From: Isoetes taiwanensis
Taxonomy: Eukaryota; Streptophyta; Lycopodiopsida; Isoetales; Isoetaceae
NCBI GenBank assembly: GCA_021234155.1
Contig: JAJEKV010000309.1
Location: forward strand, 250,001 to 314,000
Direction: 5' to 3'
DNA: 64,000 bases
A program made the position numbers and the translations under genes. This document shows positions 58,441 to 64,000 of this stretch, one piece after another. The notes below the pieces were generated by a model that saw only the letters and a list, made by a program, of their open reading frames with translations, ran no database searches and was not told the origin of the DNA. Within the stretch, counting starts at the first letter, position 1. Every line of letters starts with the position of its first letter.

Positions 58441-58860
58441 CTATGGGATCATCCGTGTGGATGCGTGAAAGATAATCCGAACAACATGAGATTTTGCCTT
58501 ATGAACTATTTCAAAGGAGCAAATTCTTGAGAAGAAGGACCCAACGAAAGCAATGCGACCCGTGGGCGTGGATTTGTTGATCAAATAGAGAAGTGCTTGG
58601 TGGTCCACAAAAGAACTTGATTTGACTGCCCAAAAGGTAATGACGGAAGCGTTGGACCGTAAAATGAGACCCAAAGCTTCACATAAATGGCGAGAATAGT
58701 TGCAGTCGCCAGAATTGAGTTTTCTACCGGCATAGCGATTTGGTTTATCGATGTCGCGCATCATATTCTTGAGAAAGAACAGCTCAATAGCAAACGCCGC
58801 AGACATCGACATGAGCGGAAAGGGCTTGTCCCATTGAGGAGGAACAAGTACCGGAGGTTC
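58441..58860 (-). pseudogene. Gypsy RNase H
   Basis: The frame 58,812-58,441 contains AYAGRKLN-like sequence (RYAGRKLNSGDCNYS), EALGLIL, the segment FVDHQALLYLINKSTPTGRI and IVHKAKSHVV. These are the conserved gypsy RNase H elements that follow RT. Some positions are garbled by apparent local shifts. Confidence 0.85.
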
Positions 58861-59159
58861 GAGTAAGCAAAAGCTTCATTTGTTGGAAAGCGACTTACTG
58901 GGAATTCAAGCCGGTGGATTAGATCACCGTGAGTTTATGAATGGGATCCGCAATGGCTGCCATCCGTGTATGAAGGTGGAGTAATAATTGACCTTTCCTA
59001 GGAAAGAGCGTGTCTCTTTGATATTGGTCGGTGCTTGAGCTTTTAGCACACAACTGATTTTTAGCGAGGATCGGTGGTGATTCTGCTGTGACAACATGGC
59101 CTAACAGAACACCGTAAGTGGCATAAAAGGTGCATTTCGGGATTGAGACTAATGCCTAG

Positions 59160-59900
59160 GACTCATCACATTTCTGAAAAGACGAGTTCCAATTTATCCA
59201 AATGGTCAGCCATGGGCTGAGGCGAGAAGTCATCTTGAAAAAATTTGCAAAAGGGATTTTCCTTCATGAAATCATGAAAAGCGGAGAGCATGATGCGTTG
59301 AAATGTTGAAGGCGAAGTTGGATAATCCAAAAGGAACCACCTTGTAGGCAAAAGTGCTTACACGGGGTGGTGAAAGTGGTCTTGAGTTGATCAGATTCTT
59401 TGATGGAGATCTGATTGTAGCGGAGAAACCATCCATAAAGGAGTACATCTCATGTCCACCCACTTCTTCGTAACTTGGTCCGCGGAAGGGAAGTGGAAAA
59501 ATGATCTTTCCCCCGTGGCGATTGAGTTTCCGATAGTCTACACATTGGCGGATCTTACCATTGTGCTTAAGGGCAATGACGATGGGGGCTCACCCATTGA
59601 GAATGTTTGACCTCATAGATCAAAACTGCGCAGCAAGGAGTTTGTCAATTTCCGCCTTGACGCGATCCGCGAATTAGGGTTGAGCTCGCATGCGTTTGCT
59701 ACAATCGGGTCGCGGCATCGATTTGGTAGGAATGGTGAGTTCCCCAAGCTTTTGTTGATTCCCCGCAGATCTTTGTAACTCCGGCCAAAAATGTGTTTGA
59801 ATTTTTTGAGCAAACGTGGCGGACGCCCATTCGATACGATAAGGAATGGGAAGGTTTGCGCAATCTCTGGACAAGTTGATTGTTGCCAACATCCACAATT
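59160..59900 (-). pseudogene. Gypsy reverse transcriptase
   Basis: In order on the minus strand: an upstream block with INKLLAAQF-like sequence (about 59,660-59,620, shifted), APIVIALKHNGKIRQCVDYR (about 59,595-59,535), GGHEMYSFMDGF with the first catalytic Asp (about 59,460-59,420), TFAYKVVPFGLSN (about 59,365-59,325) and STFQRIMLSAFHDFM, followed by FFQDDF (about 59,240) in place of the usual hydrophobic-x-DDF active site. Frame changes separate these blocks. The set is diagnostic of Ty3/gypsy. Confidence 0.9.
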
Positions 59901-60452
59901 TCGACTTCGTGAGTCCGGATATGGGGTATGACTTCAGTATCTGGACAATGTGTGCGGGGAGGTTGGAGCATAACCGGATCGCGTGGCACTTTGGCGTGGT
60001 AAAAAGAGAGGTTGCTCGGTGTCATCTAGCGTTGGTTGCTTCATGGCGGCGTGTACATCAGCCAGGAGTTGCCGGAGTGTCCGTATCCCTGAAAAGTGAT
60101 CAACGTTGGATTCGATTGCAAGGAGCGAGGTAGGGGTCAAGCAAGGCACCCACGGTGGGTCTCGATCAAGAGTCATTTCTCCCAAGGATCAGCATATTCG
60201 GGGTAGGATGACGAGGCGTACGCCGCAAAGGGTAGCTGAACTTGATAAATATTCCGGCGTCTTCGTAATCGATTAATGTCGAGAGAGAGGGTTCCGCATT
60301 GTCAACGGAAATGATCCGCCCGTTTGCAAGTCCATTGTGGCATTGAGATGACCATCGCGGATGACTAACCGGTCCGGGGGGCCCATTAATGGATACTCTT
60401 TGCCTGGCGGAGAAAGGGTCTTCCACCAAAGCATTTCATAGTCACCGGATCT

Positions 60453-60866
60453 TCACCCGACTTTCCAAACTCCAAATTCCATGGGAAAGCGGAGATCACC
60501 AATGTTGATGTGTAGAATAGGTGTGACGCCTTGAGGTCTCGTGATATGGCCATTAGCCAATTTGATGTCATATGGGGCACGAAAGAGTTGTGTGATGCCC
60601 ATTTGTTTGCGGAGTTTGTCCGTGATGAGATTGATCGCACTACCTCCATCGATTTGAACATGGTTGACTTGCTGATTTCCCACCGTTGCATGGACCGTGG
60701 GTGTAGAGGTATACGACCCAACTAAAAGCGGTTGGGAGTGGTAACCGGGTCCTTGAGAGGGGTGACGTAGTTTTAAAATGGTTGCCAAGCTTAAAGGAAT
60801 TTTGATCTTGGCAAGCTCCTCTTGGAGTTCGAGAGGTACATGAGAAAAAGGATCTGCTGGTTCCAC
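60453..60866 (-). CDS. Gypsy aspartic protease
   Basis: A 137-codon open frame with the flap-type plant gypsy protease signature VQIDGGSAINLIT (about 60,655), preceded by HATVGNQQVNH and followed by IKLANGHITRPQGVTPIL, the second conserved region. The active site reads DGG rather than DTG/DSG, a variant also known in plant gypsy polyproteins. It would cleave Gag-Pol. It is probably an internal part of a longer polyprotein rather than an independent gene. Confidence 0.85.
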   Translation of the reverse strand: MEPADPFSHVPLELQEELAKIKIPLSLATILKLRHPSQGPGYHSQPLLVGSYTSTPTVHATVGNQQVNHVQIDGGSAINLITDKLRKQMGITQLFRAPYDIKLANGHITRPQGVTPILHINIGDLRFPMEFGVWKVG

Positions 60867-60899
60867 TGGTGCGGGAGTGCGTGGCAGGGAAGCAGCAAC

Positions 60900-62844
60900 T
60901 TCTTTGAGTAAGTCAACCTACCGCAATATTGGGATATGTCCGAGAGCGTGGAGGTTGAGATGTTGAAGGTGGATCGTGTCTTTGTTGAGCTCGAGTGGTG
61001 GCATGAACATTTGCCAATGTCGCGCCTTCATTTGCTTGCATGAGATTCAAAATGCTTTGGCTTAACTTTGGGCATGACATTTGGCATGAGCTTTTTCTAA
61101 GTCGAGTGCAAAGTGAACCTTTTTTCGCCCTCATGAGGAAGGGTGTCAACCGCAAAGCGGAGGTTGCGGTCCGCCGAATAATAGTCAAGGGGCGTGATGC
61201 CTTGGTGCTCAAGGCGTGAAACTAGACCAACCCAATTTGACGTGGGCCGGGAGGATTAAGTGCACGAAAAATTTCCTCTTGGGCTTGTTGATCCAATTTG
61301 AGGTTGATTTTTGGAGCCGGGTTGATAAGCCGATTGCTTTGGCGCTCTTGGGGCTTCTTGAGAACTGGTCGCGGGCCTTGTTTGCCATTAGCAAGCCGAG
61401 TTGGTAAGCCGTGAGGCGGACCGATGTGGTCCCGATTTGTGCGAAGCTGGACTGAACTTGTGGAAGTTGAGGGCACGCCCGTGGTGGTATGACCCCATTC
61501 TTGATGCTGATAGCACCGAGCTTTAGAAGGATCAAAAAGGAGGACGTTGGTTGGATCCCCCCGTGGTTGGTCCCAAGGCGGATGAAGTTGCGTGGGTACG
61601 CACCAAGAGGTGGCCGATAGTGCGTTTGGGACTGAGGTGTGGTTTGTACTTGATAAACCATTTTGTTGCGAAGCGGTGTGGGATGAGGCGAGTGCACTCT
61701 TCCGCGGGCATGATTGCACATGTTGCATCGCTTGCAATGAGGCGGGCCATTGGTGGAGTTGCACTCATTGGCCAAATGGCCTTGATATTTGCAAATATGG
61801 CACCGTGATTTGACCGCTACCAGGATTAAGCGTGTTGAGGTGAACAACCGTTTGTGGAACCATGACGTGGTGGAATGAACGGGAGCTCTTGAAGAGCCAC
61901 GAGGGAGGAAACATTGGACTCGAAAGTGATTGACAGGTCGATAGCCTGCTCCAAAAGTTTTTTGGACGCGGTATTCATCATGAGTCGAATAGCGTGGGAG
62001 GAAGTCCTTGGAGAAACCGGACCAAAATCTGCTCGTGGTAGGGTACTCCTTGAGCTTCTTGGGCGAGAATGTGAAGTCGATCCGCAAAATCCGAGGGGCG
62101 GACTTCAGTGGGCTCTTGTTGAAGTTCATTGAGTTGCTTGAGATGAAGTTGATCATCATCCGTGGTCCCGTAATGAGGCGTAAAAGCGGTGCGCATTTCG
62201 GACCAGTCTTGTTTCCAATGGCTTTTGTTGGACATGAGCCATTGATGAGGAGAGAACGCCGCAGTGTGGTGGAAAAAGATGTGAAATTTCAGTTGAGGTT
62301 GCGGCGTGCCCATTTAGGACAGCTAGAGCCTCAAATTCTTCATGTGGGCACGAGCACTTTGGTCTAACGGTTTGCCTTTTCGTGTTGCCAAAGGTGGGGG
62401 AAGTCGGTTCCGAGAGTCCGAAGGTAGATGGGAAAGTCTTTGTGGGCTGGACAGAAAGCGAGGATAGTGAGGATATTGAGGTTGAGGTGGATTTGGCATT
62501 GTACCGACGGACTCCCCGATGAAGGGGTGATCAGCGGTTGAGAAACCGGTAGCCGAGCATTGGTTTTGAGATCTATGAAGGTTGTAAAACAGGAAGAGCA
62601 GTGGGAAACGAGGGGAAAGGATATATTCGGCAGGTAAAGGAGACATGTGGATAGCCGTGCCCACCCGGGGAGATGATGGTTGCAAGGAAGTGATGGGCCC
62701 CAAGAATGATGGATGTAGGCATGTTCGTGGGTATGAAAGCACGGTTGAGAAGGTTGAGCCGATAAGGCTCCCCGAGCAATGATGAGGGGACTGAGGTTGT
62801 GAGCAATGTTTGCACGCCAGCTGTGGAACCGACCAGACCGACAC
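60900..62844 (-). pseudogene. Gypsy Gag: Pro-rich N-terminus, capsid, zinc knuckle
   Basis: A Pro/Ser-rich N-terminal stretch (62,844-62,323) leads to the capsid region at 62,313-61,978 (WSEMRTAFTPHYGTTDDDQ, VRPSDFADRLHILAQEAQG), typical of the retrotransposon Gag family. The frame 62,159-61,209 carries a CCHC zinc knuckle, CHICKYQGHLANEC (about 61,795), and then a long Pro/Gln/Thr-rich tail. Frames shift between these parts. Gag packages the RNA in the cytoplasm. Confidence 0.82.
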
Positions 62845-63054
62845 TCAGGTGGGTGGCTGGATCGAGCCCCTAGACCGAAGATGGCCTCCCTCTATGTCAT
62901 AAGCAGATCCATACATGTCGCGTAACAGTTTCCGACGACGATGGCGCCCAAGCGCGAGATGCCGCCTCGAGAAAGGAGTTCTTCCGGGCGTGAAATTGGG
63001 GCATGCATGGCGATGTAAAGTAGGAGAAAATCAGACCGGCGGCCGCCCCAAAGG

Positions 63055-63631
63055 TGTTTGGGGTGCGGGTTCGAATCCTCGAAGACAACCCTCCGTGGAG
63101 GACCCAAGGGATCTATCAGAGAGTCAGGGGGACTATGTCACGCCGGATTTGCCGAAAGAGAAGAAAAAGAAGAGAACAGAACAAAATGAAAGAAAAGATG
63201 ATAAGCTTCCTTGATATCAATGATGAAAATACATGAGCTCTCAATAGAGAGAAAACCTGAAAGGAGACAAGACTCAAAACTCATCTCCAAACTTATGAGC
63301 TAACTCTACTCATATATATAGTACAATGGCCTTGGGCCCAATATAGACACTCCGACTGATCTCGATTGCCGACTCCCGAAGGAGGCCTGATTTTGAGGAA
63401 TGTTGGCGGTGCCTCTTGAAGTGCCTAGAATCACTGCCGCGGACGCCGACGCTGCCGGGTCAGTCGCCACTTGTCCGATGGGCGGCCTCTTGCCAAAGGC
63501 TTTGATTTGCGTGGCCTGCTTAGTCTTACGTGGAGGCTTGGATGTCGACGGGTTGGTTGTTGAGGATCTTTGAGCTTGACCTGGTCGGCGTATGCATGAA
63601 TAGTCCTGTACCAGGAGGCACAGGACTAACA
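63055..63631 (-). repeat. Gypsy 5' LTR
   Basis: 577 bp. On the minus strand it starts TGTTAGTCCTGTGCC (63,631) and ends CCCCAAACA (63,055). Near the end, the plus strand contains GGTTCGAATCC (63,067-63,077), a perfect match to a Pol III B-box/T-arm core; the left LTR has a garbled version of it. A TATATATA motif lies at about 63,313-63,320. Confidence 0.92.
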
Positions 63632-63636
63632 CTAGA

Positions 63637-64000
63637 ACTGCCCCTACCCCTTCCAAATTCCTTTGGAGTAGGACACTTAGATGCCAAGTGACCTTGACCA
63701 CCACATGTGTAGCAATAAAACTCATTTTTTTCTTGAGCTTAGGGCCGGTGGCTTTTGACATGACTACAGGTTCATGATGAAATAACAAATGATTTTGTCT
63801 TGCTTTTTTTACCAGCATACAAAATTTCAGTCTCCTCTTCAACTCCTTTTGTAATCTTCTTTTGTTCAATCTCTGTTTTTAAATAATTGTTTCAGCTTCT
63901 TCCCTGTTCTTAGCAATGTTTCTTATGAACAAACTCAGTTGTTCATTGTCTACAATTGCTCTAGCAATTGCTAAAACACGGTATCTTCGGTGAGCTCTAC
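63637..64000 (-). pseudogene. Copia Gag (minus strand), continues beyond the window
   Basis: On the minus strand a basic segment of the type seen before the knuckle (LYAGKKSK) is followed by the CCHC zinc knuckle CYTCGGQGHLASKC (about 63,715-63,674) and a Gly/Arg tail, PKEFGRGRG, that is cut at 63,637 by the gypsy insertion. The tail resumes at 52,641 with more Gly/Arg sequence. The N-terminal Gag and 5' LTR lie outside the window. Confidence 0.85.

Larger units (their letters stand above)
52647..63631 (-). mobile_element. Complete Ty3/gypsy LTR retrotransposon, about 11.0 kb, nested in copia
   Basis: LTRs at 52,647-53,214 and 63,055-63,631 bracket minus-strand gag, protease, RT, RNase H and integrase, in that order, which is the Ty3/gypsy arrangement. 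Flanks are CTAGA on both sides. On either side the copia Gag reading continues (zinc knuckle to the right, linker to the left), so gypsy inserted into an existing copia. The two LTRs are identical over a 92-bp tract (52,851-52,942 and 63,261-63,352) but differ in short C/G-rich patches. About 3.9 kb between integrase and 3' LTR is unexplained. Confidence 0.95.

Noticed and set aside
63040-63095. Possible tRNA gene around GGTTCGAATCC
   Set aside because: Only the T-loop core fits. The T-stem does not pair properly and no acceptor, D or anticodon arms are present. The site lies at an LTR end.

Overview
The window is nuclear DNA of a land plant. It is AT-rich, almost devoid of intact genes, and packed with nested plant transposable elements: Ty1/copia, Ty3/gypsy, LINE-type non-LTR elements, CACTA and Helitron. 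The only host-type protein family recognised is a degraded PPR gene of the PLS kind that land plants carry in large numbers. A fern or other large-genome, non-flowering plant would fit the LINE and PPR style, but the sequence does not settle the species. Nothing bacterial, organellar or CRISPR-like was seen.

Layout. 1-4.3 kb: unassigned, with one short tandem repeat. 4.3-5.1 kb: remnant of a copia gag. 5.35-6.84 kb: two nearly identical head-to-tail Helitron-like units on the minus strand; a third Helitron-type terminus lies at 6.96 kb. 9.52-15.14 kb: a CACTA element with matching 3-bp target duplications and inverted subterminal repeats. It contains a second CACTA-type end with CGTCAG repeats and a broken PPR gene. 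15.58-21.16 kb: a full-length Ty1/copia element (plus strand) with two LTRs, PBS and polypurine tract. 21.2-22.1 kb: degraded coiled-coil-like coding sequence.

23.75-36.25 kb: a retroelement family that I cannot assign to a named group. It appears as a long minus-strand unit with a LINE-type endonuclease/reverse transcriptase core (24.29-34.56 kb) and as two short derivatives with the same ends (23.75-24.29 kb and 35.28-36.25 kb). The second short copy sits inside the reverse transcriptase of a decayed copia element (34.95-37.17 kb). 37.2-43.5 kb: mostly unassigned. 43.5-48.8 kb: two further LINE remnants, a LINE 3' tail and a foldback element with about 81-bp arms.

49-64 kb: a minus-strand copia element whose gag is split by a complete minus-strand Ty3/gypsy element (52,647-63,631) with 5-bp target duplications CTAGA. 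The gypsy element has gag, protease, RT, RNase H, integrase and a GPY/F-like tail, followed by 3.9 kb of unexplained sequence before its 3' LTR.

Reading caution. Most element ORFs look broken, yet paired LTRs are identical over long AT-rich tracts and differ mainly in short patches around CG or C-rich sites. Some frameshifts and stops may therefore be base-calling errors at methylated cytosines rather than true decay.
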